From NCBI GenBank assembly GCA_017433415.1, contig JAFRHI010000023.1, forward strand, positions 16,520 to 80,519: 64,000 nt of DNA, given 5' to 3'. Position numbers and translations under genes: made by a program. Under the pieces are notes generated by a model. The model was not told the origin of the DNA. It saw only the letters and a program-made list of their open reading frames with translations, and made no database searches. Of this stretch, positions 9,994 through 17,875 are shown piece after piece (position 1 is the first letter of the stretch; each line of letters opens with the position of its first letter). Source of the DNA: Bacilli bacterium (GTDB lineage Bacteria; Bacillota_I; Bacilli_A; RF39; UBA660).

Positions 9994-10896
9994 ATGTATT
10001 TAGAAGAATTGTTTATTATTATTGGAACAGTTGTCTTTATATATATATATAGGAATTATAAAGGTGATAATGTTGGTAAATATATTCTTGGTCAAGTTCA
10101 AAGTATGTATGATAGATTTTCTCCTTATTCCTTTAAAGTTGTTAGGGAAAAAACAAAGCAACTTGGACAAGAATATACAGTTAGACAATATACTATTCAA
10201 GTAACGCTTTTTGCTGGCTTTGCTTCAGTAGTTTCCTATTTATATTTTTATAATTTAATTATTAGTGTTATATATGCTCTTGTTGCGGTGGGATTTGTTC
10301 CTTATTTAACCTATTTGCGTTGTAAAAAAACATATTCTGAATTTTTATTTGAACAAATTCAAGTATATACTTCTAATACAATTATGGAGTTTGCAACAAC
10401 TCAATCTTTTGTAAAAGCAATAGAGGGTGTAGCAAATTCGGGAATTTTAGAAGATCCAGTATTAAGTGATGTTAGACAAATGATTAATATGAGTTATGAT
10501 AATGGTACTATTGATGAAGCATTGGATTATATGAGTAAACTATATCCATATTATATTGTTAAAAATATGCATCAATTATTTTTACAAATAACTAAAGAAG
10601 GTGCTCAAAATTCGGCTGATTCATTAGAAAATATGCAACTTGATATTGATATGCTTGTTGAAAACGTATATCGTGATAGAATTGAAAGAGCTACTTTCCA
10701 TAAATCATTTTTACAATTTGGTATAATGCTGTATCTATTGATAATGATTGTTCAGTATTTGTTAGGTAGGGAAACTTATTTAGTACTGCTGGAAAGATGG
10801 TATATTCAGCTATTGATGCATGGAGTATTAGTTATTAATACATATTTCCTTATAAAAGGAGAAAAATACTATTATGAGAATGTGGGGGCTGAATAA
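9994..10896 (+). CDS. tadB: TadB-like inner-membrane platform protein (T2SSF family)
   Basis: 300 residues. Membrane segments lie near the N-terminus, around residues 70-105 and in the C-terminal part (GIMLYLLIMIVQYLL and a final segment). Between them is a soluble T2SSF-type helical domain (about 115-245). It would form, with TadC, the polytopic platform that couples the TadA ATPase to pilin extraction from the membrane. ATG 9994 is preferred because AAAGGAG ends nine bases before it; an in-frame TTG at 9985 lies too close to that site. The stop overlaps the start of tadC by one base (TAATG), which indicates translational coupling. Confidence 0.85.
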   Translation: MYLEELFIIIGTVVFIYIYRNYKGDNVGKYILGQVQSMYDRFSPYSFKVVREKTKQLGQEYTVRQYTIQVTLFAGFASVVSYLYFYNLIISVIYALVAVGFVPYLTYLRCKKTYSEFLFEQIQVYTSNTIMEFATTQSFVKAIEGVANSGILEDPVLSDVRQMINMSYDNGTIDEALDYMSKLYPYYIVKNMHQLFLQITKEGAQNSADSLENMQLDIDMLVENVYRDRIERATFHKSFLQFGIMLYLLIMIVQYLLGRETYLVLLERWYIQLLMHGVLVINTYFLIKGEKYYYENVGAE

Positions 10897-11699
10897 TGGA
10901 GATAATTCTTGTTGGAGCAATTATAATATTTGTTTTAATATATAATAATACTATTGATAAAGATAAGTTTTTTGCAGATAATCAAAAGTATTTGGAAGCT
11001 TTAAAAGAAGATGATTATCAGTTTTTAGTTTATGCTAGATATGGAGAAGATGTTGATGTTGATCAATTATATTCTAAACGTGTTACGATGGCTTTTGTTG
11101 CGTTTTTAGTGGTATTGGTTTTATCAATATCTGGTAATGGTTCAGCAGAGATTATAAACTCACAGTTTTTTCTTAATTTGATTTTGGCATGTGCTGCGTT
11201 TTATGGGGCTTTTAAATTACCATATATGCAATTGAAAAATTATTATAAGCAGCATTTACATGAAATTGATGTTATGCTTCCATATTATTTGAAGAGTTTG
11301 GAGATTTTGATTCAGCATTATACTGTACCTGTTGCGATAGGTAAATCTATTACTGATGCTCCAGACATATTTAAACCAGGTCTTAGACGAATGATAGATA
11401 GAATTAATGCTGGTGATGCGACGGTAGATCCATATATGGAATTTGCTAATACATATCCGGTAAGAGATTCAATGCGAATGATGCGTTTGTTGTATCGTTT
11501 AGGAATTGGTTCACAAGAAAGAAAACAAGAAAGGTTAATGATGTTTTCTAGAACAGTGTCTAGTTTACAGAACAAAGCACGTGAAACAAAGTATAAAGAA
11601 CGTCTTAATCATATGGAAAGTCAAACTATGATAATGCTTGTTGTTACTGGTGTTGGAGTAATGGTTGTTATTCTTATATCAATGATGATGATGTTCTAA
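10896..11699 (+). CDS. tadC: TadC-like inner-membrane platform protein (T2SSF family)
   Basis: 267 residues, second T2SSF-domain protein. It has an N-terminal membrane segment, a pair of segments at about residues 64-110, a soluble helical domain (about 120-235) with an RLLYRLGIGSQ motif, and a C-terminal segment (MIMLVVTGVGVMVVILISMMM). Paired TadB and TadC genes directly after TadA are the defining layout of Tad/Flp systems. The gene starts at the ATG overlapping the tadB stop. It is followed by a 90 bp gap holding a promoter, so the pilin genes downstream are probably transcribed both by readthrough and independently. Confidence 0.85.
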   Translation: MEIILVGAIIIFVLIYNNTIDKDKFFADNQKYLEALKEDDYQFLVYARYGEDVDVDQLYSKRVTMAFVAFLVVLVLSISGNGSAEIINSQFFLNLILACAAFYGAFKLPYMQLKNYYKQHLHEIDVMLPYYLKSLEILIQHYTVPVAIGKSITDAPDIFKPGLRRMIDRINAGDATVDPYMEFANTYPVRDSMRMMRLLYRLGIGSQERKQERLMMFSRTVSSLQNKARETKYKERLNHMESQTMIMLVVTGVGVMVVILISMMMMF

Positions 11700-11725
11700 A
11701 ATTAAATATGTATAGTAAAATAATC

Positions 11726-11754
11726 TTGTTTTGAGGAGATTGTTTTGTTATAAT
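11726..11754 (+). promoter_or_regulatory. Sigma-A promoter before Flp-like pilin gene
   Basis: TTGTTT at 11726-11731 is separated by 17 bp from a perfect TATAAT at 11749-11754, preceded by TGT (extended -10). It lies 35 bp upstream of the small pilin ATG within an otherwise polycistronic cluster, so the pilins can be made in excess over the assembly proteins. Confidence 0.7.
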
Positions 11755-11789
11755 ATATTTGTAATATTATAGAAAGGATTGATGAATTA

Positions 11790-11939
11790 ATGAAAGCTGC
11801 TACAGGTGAATTAAACTTAACAGTTATTACAATGATTGCAATTGCTGCAATAATTGGATTCTTTTGGTTGTTGTGGCCAAGTATTAAGAATAACATGAAT
11901 AATCAATGGAGTAATATTTCTACATATGAAGACAAATAA
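11790..11939 (+). CDS. Flp-like major pilin candidate (49 aa)
   Basis: A short gene with an AGAAAGGA ribosome binding site. It encodes 49 residues: a short leader MKAATG, Glu at the +1 position of a presumed cleavage after Gly6, one hydrophobic helix (residues 11-30), and a short polar tail ending in YEDK. Length, leader and position (after tadC, before two TadE-like pseudopilins) match Flp pilins of Tad systems, which are about 50-80 residues before processing. The classical GxxxxEY motif is not complete: Glu is at +1 and no Tyr follows. It has its own extended -10 promoter. No prepilin peptidase (TadV) gene lies in this window. Confidence 0.7.
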   Translation: MKAATGELNLTVITMIAIAAIIGFFWLLWPSIKNNMNNQWSNISTYEDK

Positions 11940-11959
11940 TATTTTATAGGAGAGATTAA

Positions 11960-12457
11960 ATGAAAGATGCTTTTGGCGGAATAATGAATTTGTTTTTTAT
12001 TGCTGTATTTATGCTAATTGTTTCAGGATCTTTAGCTTTAGTTGTTAGTTATACTAAGGCGTTTAAGATGAAAAATGAAGTTATTTCGGTTTTAGAGCGT
12101 AATGAAGCAAGTGGTTATAATGAAACTGCAAATGGGAATCCTAGCGGATGTTTTGCACAGGATGGTTCTAATCCTTGCACTAGCGGTATAAAACAATATG
12201 CCGAAAGCATCGGTTATTCTCCATATTCTGTTGATTGCAGTTCGGTTGGTATGGCAGATGGTGTTGATAAGTTATTTTGTTACAAATGTGAAGCAAATAC
12301 TAATGCCAATGCTAAATGGTATGGTAATCAGACAGTATTTTGTACTGTAACAACTCAAGTAGATATTAATTTTCCAATCATTAATAAAATTCTAGGATTA
12401 AGTTTTTTTAGAGTACATGGGGATACAAGAGTTATTCAAATTCCTAAGTATAGATGA
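11960..12457 (+). CDS. TadE-like pseudopilin, first of a paralogous pair
   Basis: 165 residues. The leader MKDAFGG precedes a hydrophobic helix (about 9-31), then VSYTKAFKMKNEVISVLERNE. Cysteines in the middle (GCF, PCT, DCSS, CYKC, FCT) suggest disulfides. The last 30 residues (INFPIINKILGLSFFRVHGDTRVI) match the next gene product, which also shares the MxDAxGG leader and the YTKAFxMK motif, so the two are tandem paralogues. Cleavage after the Gly-Gly by a TadV-like peptidase would fit TadE/TadF minor pilins. GGAGAG precedes ATG 11960. Confidence 0.7.
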   Translation: MKDAFGGIMNLFFIAVFMLIVSGSLALVVSYTKAFKMKNEVISVLERNEASGYNETANGNPSGCFAQDGSNPCTSGIKQYAESIGYSPYSVDCSSVGMADGVDKLFCYKCEANTNANAKWYGNQTVFCTVTTQVDINFPIINKILGLSFFRVHGDTRVIQIPKYR

Positions 12458-12466
12458 GGTGATTAA

Positions 12467-12916
12467 ATGCGTGATGCTATAGGTGGGACTGTAGTCCTAG
12501 TTATCATTGTTACTTTCATTGTGATTGTTTTATCATATATGGCATTTAATGTTAATTATACTAAAGCATTTAGAATGAAGGATAAGGTTATTTCAATTTA
12601 CGATGATTATAATGGAAATTGTGAAGCAGCATGTCACGAAGAAATATCTGATTATGCAAAAAAATTAGGATATTATGTTGTAAATCTTAATTGTCCTGCT
12701 CATTTTAATAACTATGGTAATTATTATTGTTATCAGAGAGTTCCAATTAAGGCTTCTGATAGTGATCCAACAAAAACTTATAGTGTTGGTGAAAATGAGT
12801 ACTATCGTATTGTAACAAAAATCAACTTAAATGTTCCGGTTATAAATAATATTTTAGATCTTAATTATTTTTATATTTATGGTGATACTAAAATATATAG
12901 CAATTTTGATAAATAA
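12467..12916 (+). CDS. TadE-like pseudopilin, second of a paralogous pair
   Basis: 149 residues, a paralogue of the preceding gene: leader MRDAIGG, hydrophobic helix (about 9-29), NYTKAFRMKDKVIS, then a Cys-containing middle (NCEAAC, NCPA, YYCY), and a C-terminus (NVPVINNILDLNYFYIYGDTKI) aligned with that of its neighbour. It lacks part of the insert seen in the first copy. It starts 9 bp after the upstream stop with GAGGTGAT as ribosome binding site. A minor pilin or initiation complex role in the Flp-like pilus is likely from architecture and position. Confidence 0.7.
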   Translation: MRDAIGGTVVLVIIVTFIVIVLSYMAFNVNYTKAFRMKDKVISIYDDYNGNCEAACHEEISDYAKKLGYYVVNLNCPAHFNNYGNYYCYQRVPIKASDSDPTKTYSVGENEYYRIVTKINLNVPVINNILDLNYFYIYGDTKIYSNFDK

Positions 12917-12933
12917 CGAAGAGGGGCGTAATT

Positions 12934-13953
12934 ATGAATGTATTAATTTCTAATAAACAGCAAAATACTTTATCTGAATTAGATATTGATATAATCAAGA
13001 GTCTTACAGGCAGTTATCAAGCTACGGAAATTGTTGAGATGTTCAAGAATTTCTTTTTTAGTAAAATGATTTTAGATGTTAGTGCACTAAATAATAATGA
13101 AGATATTAAATCATATGAAGTATTAGCAAAAGGATTAGATCCAGATAAAATTATTTTTTTACTTCCAGAAGGAAGTAAATTGTGTACTCCTAATTTTTTA
13201 TCCCATTTGATAGGAATGGGAATATATAATTTTACTACTAATGTTAATGGTGTTAAGTATTTGTTAAAAAAACCAAATACTTTAAATGATGTTGAACATA
13301 TTAAGAAAATGGCTAATATAAAGAATTCAACAGAAACAGGAGCTGCTGTTGCGACTATTGCACCTACTAGTAATGTGGCAAAAGGGCCTACTATTATTGG
13401 TGTGAGAAATGTTACTGAGCATGCTGGTGCTACTACACTAATTTATATGTTAAAAAAAGAATTGGCTTTTTCTTTTGGGTTTGATAATGTTGTTGCTGTT
13501 GAAATAGGTAAGAATGATTTTCAAATTTTTAATGATAAAAAAATGTTTTCTGTGAGACAAGCGGATATTAAAGAGTTTATAACTAAAGCTGCTAATATTA
13601 GTATTTTGCTTGTTGATTTGAATGATTGTACTGATGATAGCTTTTGTGGTGATGTTTTATACTTGGTTGAGCCAAGTACAATTAAGCTTAATAAGTTAAT
13701 TAGGCGTAATAAAATAATTTTTACTAAATTGCAAAATCATAAAGTTGTTTTGAATAAAAGTTTGCTTTTAAATAATGATGTTTATGATTTTGAAAATGAA
13801 GCTGGAATTAAAGTTTTTTATAATATGCCACCTTTGGATGAAAGAAAAAGAAATGCTGTTATTAATGATTTCTTAACTAAATTGGGTGTCTTTAATAAAA
13901 ATAGTAGTAGTTCTAGTGGACAGACTAAAATATTTGGTCTGTTTAGACGTTAA
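12934..13953 (+). CDS. tadZ: TadZ/CpaE-like atypical MinD-family ATPase
   Basis: 339 residues. An N-terminal receiver-like domain (about 1-125) is followed by a linker and a MinD/ParA-like domain. Where ParA proteins have KGGxGKT, this protein has GVRNVTEHAGATTL (about 156-169): a degenerate P-loop in which the usual Gly-Lys-Thr is AGATT. Known TadZ/CpaE proteins, which place the pilus machine at the cell pole, also have atypical Walker boxes. The C-terminus is a Ser-rich linker ending in a basic IFGLFRR. Position after the pilin genes and the two-domain layout support TadZ. It could instead be a pseudo-ATPase scaffold; the altered P-loop makes normal ATP hydrolysis doubtful. Confidence 0.7.
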   Translation: MNVLISNKQQNTLSELDIDIIKSLTGSYQATEIVEMFKNFFFSKMILDVSALNNNEDIKSYEVLAKGLDPDKIIFLLPEGSKLCTPNFLSHLIGMGIYNFTTNVNGVKYLLKKPNTLNDVEHIKKMANIKNSTETGAAVATIAPTSNVAKGPTIIGVRNVTEHAGATTLIYMLKKELAFSFGFDNVVAVEIGKNDFQIFNDKKMFSVRQADIKEFITKAANISILLVDLNDCTDDSFCGDVLYLVEPSTIKLNKLIRRNKIIFTKLQNHKVVLNKSLLLNNDVYDFENEAGIKVFYNMPPLDERKRNAVINDFLTKLGVFNKNSSSSSGQTKIFGLFRR

Positions 13954-13960
13954 TATTTGT

Positions 13961-13990
13961 TTGACAAATTTTGTAAAATAATATTATAAT
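13961..13990 (+). promoter_or_regulatory. Strong sigma-A promoter before VirB2-like pilin
   Basis: A perfect TTGACA (13961-13966) and perfect TATAAT (13985-13990) are separated by 18 bp. It is one of the two best -35/-10 pairs in the window and stands 21 bp before the ATG of the first VirB2-like gene, which suggests high expression of that product. Confidence 0.85.
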
Positions 13991-14011
13991 ATTTATGAAG
14001 GAGAGGTTGTT

Positions 14012-14341
14012 ATGTCAAGTTTAATTTTATTTGGTGCTACTGATGCTTGCGGAGGATTATTACCACTTGTAAAAGTAATTTATGCTTTTATAAAAGTTCT
14101 TATGATTCTTATACCTATTGCCCTTATAATTTTTGGTATAATTGATTTGGGTAAAGCTGTTATTTCTAGTGATGATAAAGAGGTAAAAGCAGCAACAAGT
14201 AGATTAGTAAAAAGATTTATTTATGCAGCAGTTGTATTCTTTGTACCTATCTTAGTTGCAGCAGTTATGAACATAGTAGCTGCTGGTGGTGAAGGAAACA
14301 CTACAGGTTGGGAAGCTTGTTGGAATGCAGCTAAACAATAA
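14012..14341 (+). CDS. VirB2/TrbC-like T4SS pilin, copy 1
   Basis: 109 residues: a short N-terminus, a hydrophobic helix (about 19-44), a short charged cytosolic loop (DLGKAVISSDDKEVKAATSRLVKR), a second hydrophobic helix (about 70-90), and a Gly-rich tail. This hairpin with a basic loop is the usual shape of VirB2/TrbC-like pilins. It has no long signal peptide. Two cysteines (DACGG near the start, EACW near the end) could join the two termini outside the membrane. It is bracketed by a perfect promoter and a strong terminator, so it can be made as a separate abundant transcript. Confidence 0.7.
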   Translation: MSSLILFGATDACGGLLPLVKVIYAFIKVLMILIPIALIIFGIIDLGKAVISSDDKEVKAATSRLVKRFIYAAVVFFVPILVAAVMNIVAAGGEGNTTGWEACWNAAKQ

Positions 14342-14350
14342 TAACTTTTA

Positions 14351-14379
14351 AAATAGCAAATTGATTGCTATTTTTTTTT
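14351..14379 (+). terminator. Intrinsic terminator between the two VirB2-like genes
   Basis: A perfect 9 bp stem (AAATAGCAA with TTGCTATTT), 5-base loop, then nine T. It would end most of the pilin transcript and lower expression of the channel genes that follow. Confidence 0.85.
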
Positions 14380-14424
14380 GGTTTTGATATAATTAATATG
14401 ATATAATATATCCGGAGTGATTTT

Positions 14425-14886
14425 ATGATGAAAAAAGTATTTATTTCCTTGGCTTTAATACTATCTTTATTCTTTACTTTTCCAGTAGAGTCATTTGCAT
14501 TAAGTGGGGTAAATGGAGGTACAGCAATAACAGATAGTTTTTATATTTTAAGTGATGATGTTATTATTGATTATGATGATGATCAAGAATGTTCTGGGGC
14601 TAATTCAATACTTGGAAATCCTGATGATCCGGATTCAGTTGCTTGGTTATTGCAAAAAATACTTAATTATATTAAAATAATAGGACCAATTCTAATAGTT
14701 GTCTTAAGTAGTGTTGATTTTTCTAAAGTTATTATTAATGGTGATGAAAAAGCTATGAATGGGGCACTTAAGAATTTGGGGCTTAGACTTATATTTGCAA
14801 TCTTATTGTTCTTTATACCAGTTATTGTTAATTTCATTTTAGGTATTTTTGGATTAACTTCTGATCCAACGTGTGGATTGCAATAG
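14425..14886 (+). CDS. VirB2/TrbC-like T4SS pilin, copy 2, with signal peptide
   Basis: 153 residues. It has a typical signal peptide (MMKK, hydrophobic core, ESFALSG cleavage region near residue 26), an acidic stretch with a Cys (DDDQECSGA), then two hydrophobic helices (about 80-100 and 115-142) joined by a charged loop (DFSKVIINGDEKAMNGALKNLG). That loop resembles the loop of the 109-residue pilin upstream (DLGKAVISSDDKEVKAATSRLVKR). A last Cys (PTCG) lies near the C-terminus. Two related but differently exported VirB2-like proteins next to each other suggest a major and a minor subunit. A weaker promoter-like TATAAT at 14402-14407 precedes it. Confidence 0.65.
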   Translation: MMKKVFISLALILSLFFTFPVESFALSGVNGGTAITDSFYILSDDVIIDYDDDQECSGANSILGNPDDPDSVAWLLQKILNYIKIIGPILIVVLSSVDFSKVIINGDEKAMNGALKNLGLRLIFAILLFFIPVIVNFILGIFGLTSDPTCGLQ

Positions 14887-14923
14887 AGGATGATAATAAA
14901 TCTAATCTGGATGAGGTGATAGT

Positions 14924-17008
14924 GTGTTTTCAGATACATTTTTAGCTAGCAAGAATGTACTCAATTCATCGTTTAGGTGGATCATAATAAATATTGATCA
15001 TGCTGTTTATGGTTTGCTTGAATTGATTTATCAATTGTTTTTTAATGTGGCATCATCAGATTTTTTTAGTAATGCTACAGTAGTAAAGTTTTATGGTCGA
15101 GTTCAATTGATACTTGGTATTTTTATGATGTTTCAACTTGCTATGATTATTCTTAAGGGAATAGTAAATCCAGATAGTTTTACAGATAAAAAATCAGGTG
15201 CTGGTAATCTTGTTACTAGGGTTATCACAGCTTTGGTATTACTTACGGTGTTAGTTCCTATTAATGTTCCAAAAGATCCAGCAAGTATGAATGAGTATGA
15301 GATTCAGATTAATAATAATGGTCTTTTATTCGGTACTTTATATTCTTTGCAATATAGATTATTAGCTGGTAATGTTTTAGGAAAACTTATTTTAGGTACT
15401 ACAGAATCTGATACTTTTGATATTTCTGAAAATGAAGATGGTTTATATGATTCAGCAAAAACTTTTACAGCGACGATAGTTAGAGGGTTTTATAGGATTA
15501 ATTTGATTCCATATGAAGAAAGAACGCATGACCCTGATAAGGATGATGCTGAAATTGTAAGTAATAGAATGTGTGAAGATATGGGAGATGCACTTGGTGT
15601 ATATACTTCACCTGATTCCAGTGCGGGAGAAATAATAGCTGTTGCTAACGAAACTTGTTCAGAAAATAAAATTTTAGGATTATTAGGTAAGACTGTTAGT
15701 GCTTGGGCTGGTAACGAAATGTATATGTTTACTATAATGCCTTTTGTGTCAACAGCAGCAGCAATCATATTTATTCTCATTTTTATTAGTTTTACAATTG
15801 ATGTTGCGGTGAGGGCAATAAAACTTGCTGTTTTAAGGTTGATTGCACCTATTCCTATAATTAGTTATATGGATCCAAAAGGATCAAAAGATAGTGCGTT
15901 TAATGCTTGGGTAAAAAGCTTAACATCTACTTATCTTGATTTGTTTGTTAGATTAGCAACTATTTATTTTGTATTATTTATAATTAGAGATATGATTAGT
16001 AATGGTATTGTTGTTGGTGGCTCAGGTCTTTTAAAAACTTTATCAATTATTGCCATTTGGATAGGATTATTTGTCTTTGCTAAGCAGGCTCCTAAATTTA
16101 TTAGACAAATTTTAGGTTTAAAAGAAGATGCTGGAAAAGGAATATTCAGTGGTCTTGGTGCAGCGATGGCTGTAGGGGCAATGGCTGGTGGTGTTACTAG
16201 TGGTGCTCTTTCTCGTGCTGCTGCTTCGAAACAAAATGGCGGTAAGTTCTTTAGTAATGTTGGAGCTGGAATTGTTGGTGCAATTGGTGGTGGTGTTAAT
16301 TCTGGTAGGGCTTTCTTTGGATCAGATAAAGCTAATCGTAAATCTGTTATGGAACAAAGAAGGGCATATAATGCTAGAAATTATTCTAATGCAGCTGATG
16401 ACTCTACTTTTAAGGGTAGATTTGCGGCTAGTATGGCAAGTAATTTAGGTTTAAGAAATAAACAAGAAAAACTTGATACTAAACAAGCTTATTATAATGC
16501 AGCTAATGATGCATGGTCTAGAATGGATGCAGCTTTAAGTGGAGATGATAAATATAAGACTAAGGGAAAAACGATAGGCGATGCATTTTCTGCTACTAAA
16601 CAATATTCTGTTAAGGAAGCTAGTGATATTTATACAGCTATGAAAAATAGTGGTAAATATAGTGTTGCTGAACTTCGTGAAGCAGAAGAATATGTTAAGG
16701 AAATTAAGAAAGATACATATGGAAAAATCATTAAGGATAGAAAGAATAAAGTTAAACTTGATTCTCGTGGCGAACAAATATATGGTGCAGCAGAAACTAT
16801 ATTTAAAGTTGGTTCTGCATATTCTAATGATGCAGATGAAATCTTTGTTAGCTTTAAAGGTAAGGATAAATTGGAAAATGTTGATTATGGTGATTTGAAA
16901 GGTGGAAGTCTTGGAGCTAAACGTGAGGCTGATAAAATTAAAGCTAGTTCTGAATATGCTGCGGCTAAAGCAGATGCTGCTCGTGTTGCGCAAAATAATA
17001 AGAAATAA
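14924..17008 (+). CDS. VirB6/TrbL-like polytopic T4SS channel protein
   Basis: 694 residues, GTG start with GAGGTGAT upstream. Membrane segments are visible at about residues 48-75, 98-118, 270-320 (two close segments ending in RLIAPIPIISYMD), 335-360 and 370-392. After them comes a Gly/Ala-rich stretch (about 400-470) and a basic, helical cytosolic tail of more than 200 residues. TrbL/VirB6 proteins of Gram-positive conjugation systems share this build: 5-8 membrane helices, then a Gly-rich link and a charged tail. It lies between the pilin and the VirB3/VirB4-like genes, which supports a role as core channel component in the cytoplasmic membrane. Confidence 0.8.
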   Translation: MFSDTFLASKNVLNSSFRWIIINIDHAVYGLLELIYQLFFNVASSDFFSNATVVKFYGRVQLILGIFMMFQLAMIILKGIVNPDSFTDKKSGAGNLVTRVITALVLLTVLVPINVPKDPASMNEYEIQINNNGLLFGTLYSLQYRLLAGNVLGKLILGTTESDTFDISENEDGLYDSAKTFTATIVRGFYRINLIPYEERTHDPDKDDAEIVSNRMCEDMGDALGVYTSPDSSAGEIIAVANETCSENKILGLLGKTVSAWAGNEMYMFTIMPFVSTAAAIIFILIFISFTIDVAVRAIKLAVLRLIAPIPIISYMDPKGSKDSAFNAWVKSLTSTYLDLFVRLATIYFVLFIIRDMISNGIVVGGSGLLKTLSIIAIWIGLFVFAKQAPKFIRQILGLKEDAGKGIFSGLGAAMAVGAMAGGVTSGALSRAAASKQNGGKFFSNVGAGIVGAIGGGVNSGRAFFGSDKANRKSVMEQRRAYNARNYSNAADDSTFKGRFAASMASNLGLRNKQEKLDTKQAYYNAANDAWSRMDAALSGDDKYKTKGKTIGDAFSATKQYSVKEASDIYTAMKNSGKYSVAELREAEEYVKEIKKDTYGKIIKDRKNKVKLDSRGEQIYGAAETIFKVGSAYSNDADEIFVSFKGKDKLENVDYGDLKGGSLGAKREADKIKASSEYAAAKADAARVAQNNKK

Positions 17009-17025
17009 AAAGGGTGTGATATTAA

Positions 17026-17343
17026 GTGTATGATAATTATTTAATACCTGCTAATACGAAGCGGGGACAATTATTATTAGGTATGTTTAGATTGTTCGAT
17101 CTACTATTATTTGGCGGTGGTGTGTTAGTTACATTGTTACTTGTTGCATTTTTACCTATGACAAGTACTTTTGTGACAATACTAGTTGTAAGTCCGGCAA
17201 TAATTACTGGTTTTTTGGTAATGCCGGTTCCTTATTATCATAATATGCTTAATATTATTGTTGAGATATATGAATTCTTCTTTGTAAATCCAAGGGAATA
17301 TGAATGGAAAGGTTGGTGTTATAGAGGTGGCAAAAGGAAATAG
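17026..17343 (+). CDS. VirB3/PrgI-like T4SS membrane protein
   Basis: 105 residues, GTG start with AAAGGGTGTGAT upstream. Two membrane helices (about residues 26-47 and 50-68) follow an RGQLLLGMFRLFDLL segment; the end is soluble, ending in NPREYEWKGWCYRGGKRK. Small two-helix PrgI/VirB3-type proteins precede VirB4 genes in Gram-positive T4SS loci, as here. The end of the gene overlaps the following reading frame by 44 bp. Confidence 0.75.
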   Translation: MYDNYLIPANTKRGQLLLGMFRLFDLLLFGGGVLVTLLLVAFLPMTSTFVTILVVSPAIITGFLVMPVPYYHNMLNIIVEIYEFFFVNPREYEWKGWCYRGGKRK

Positions 17344-17875
17344 TAGAAGTTCTGCTGAGGCATGGTTACCAGTTAGAGCTATTCAGAATAATATGATTAT
17401 TACTCGTGATAATATGAAAGTTTCTGGAGTTAAAATAGCTCCTAGAAATATCTTTATTTTGGATCCACAACTTCAAAATAATATGTTGTTGGGTCTTAGT
17501 AACTTTTATAATACAATTGATTTTGAATTTTGGTTAGTTGTTGCGGATAGACCAGTTGATATTTCAGTTTATATGTCACAGATGCAGTTGTTGTTGAATG
17601 AAACATCTTCTCCTGCTGTTCGTAAATTGATTATGCAAGATATTGATAAAGGAGAAACATTTATTAGAAATAATGTTGTTGATACAGAGTATTATTTTAT
17701 GTTTAAATGTGATGATGCTGATTTGTTACAAAAGAGAGTTCGTCAAATGATTAATGGTTTAGCAACTTGTGGATTAAATGCATCAATGATAAGTAATTCG
17801 GATTTAAGAATGATACTTGAAAATTTCTTAAACGGGGGAAATACTACAGAGTTTGGAACGGTGATGCCTGTATGA
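17300..17875 (+). CDS. VirB4 N-terminal domain as a separate protein (TrsD-like)
   Basis: 191 residues. An AEAWLPVRAI segment near the N-terminus is followed by IxPRNIFxLDPQLQNNML and a mixed alpha/beta fold resembling the N-terminal domain of T4SS VirB4/TraE proteins. It ends with an ATGA overlap onto the ATPase gene, so the two are surely co-translated. A split of VirB4 into a small N-terminal protein and an ATPase is reminiscent of the trsD-trsE pair of staphylococcal plasmids. The start is uncertain: ATG 17300 has only a GGGAA upstream and overlaps the preceding gene by 44 bp; GTG 17327 in frame is an alternative. Confidence 0.65.
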   Translation: MNGKVGVIEVAKGNSRSSAEAWLPVRAIQNNMIITRDNMKVSGVKIAPRNIFILDPQLQNNMLLGLSNFYNTIDFEFWLVVADRPVDISVYMSQMQLLLNETSSPAVRKLIMQDIDKGETFIRNNVVDTEYYFMFKCDDADLLQKRVRQMINGLATCGLNASMISNSDLRMILENFLNGGNTTEFGTVMPV

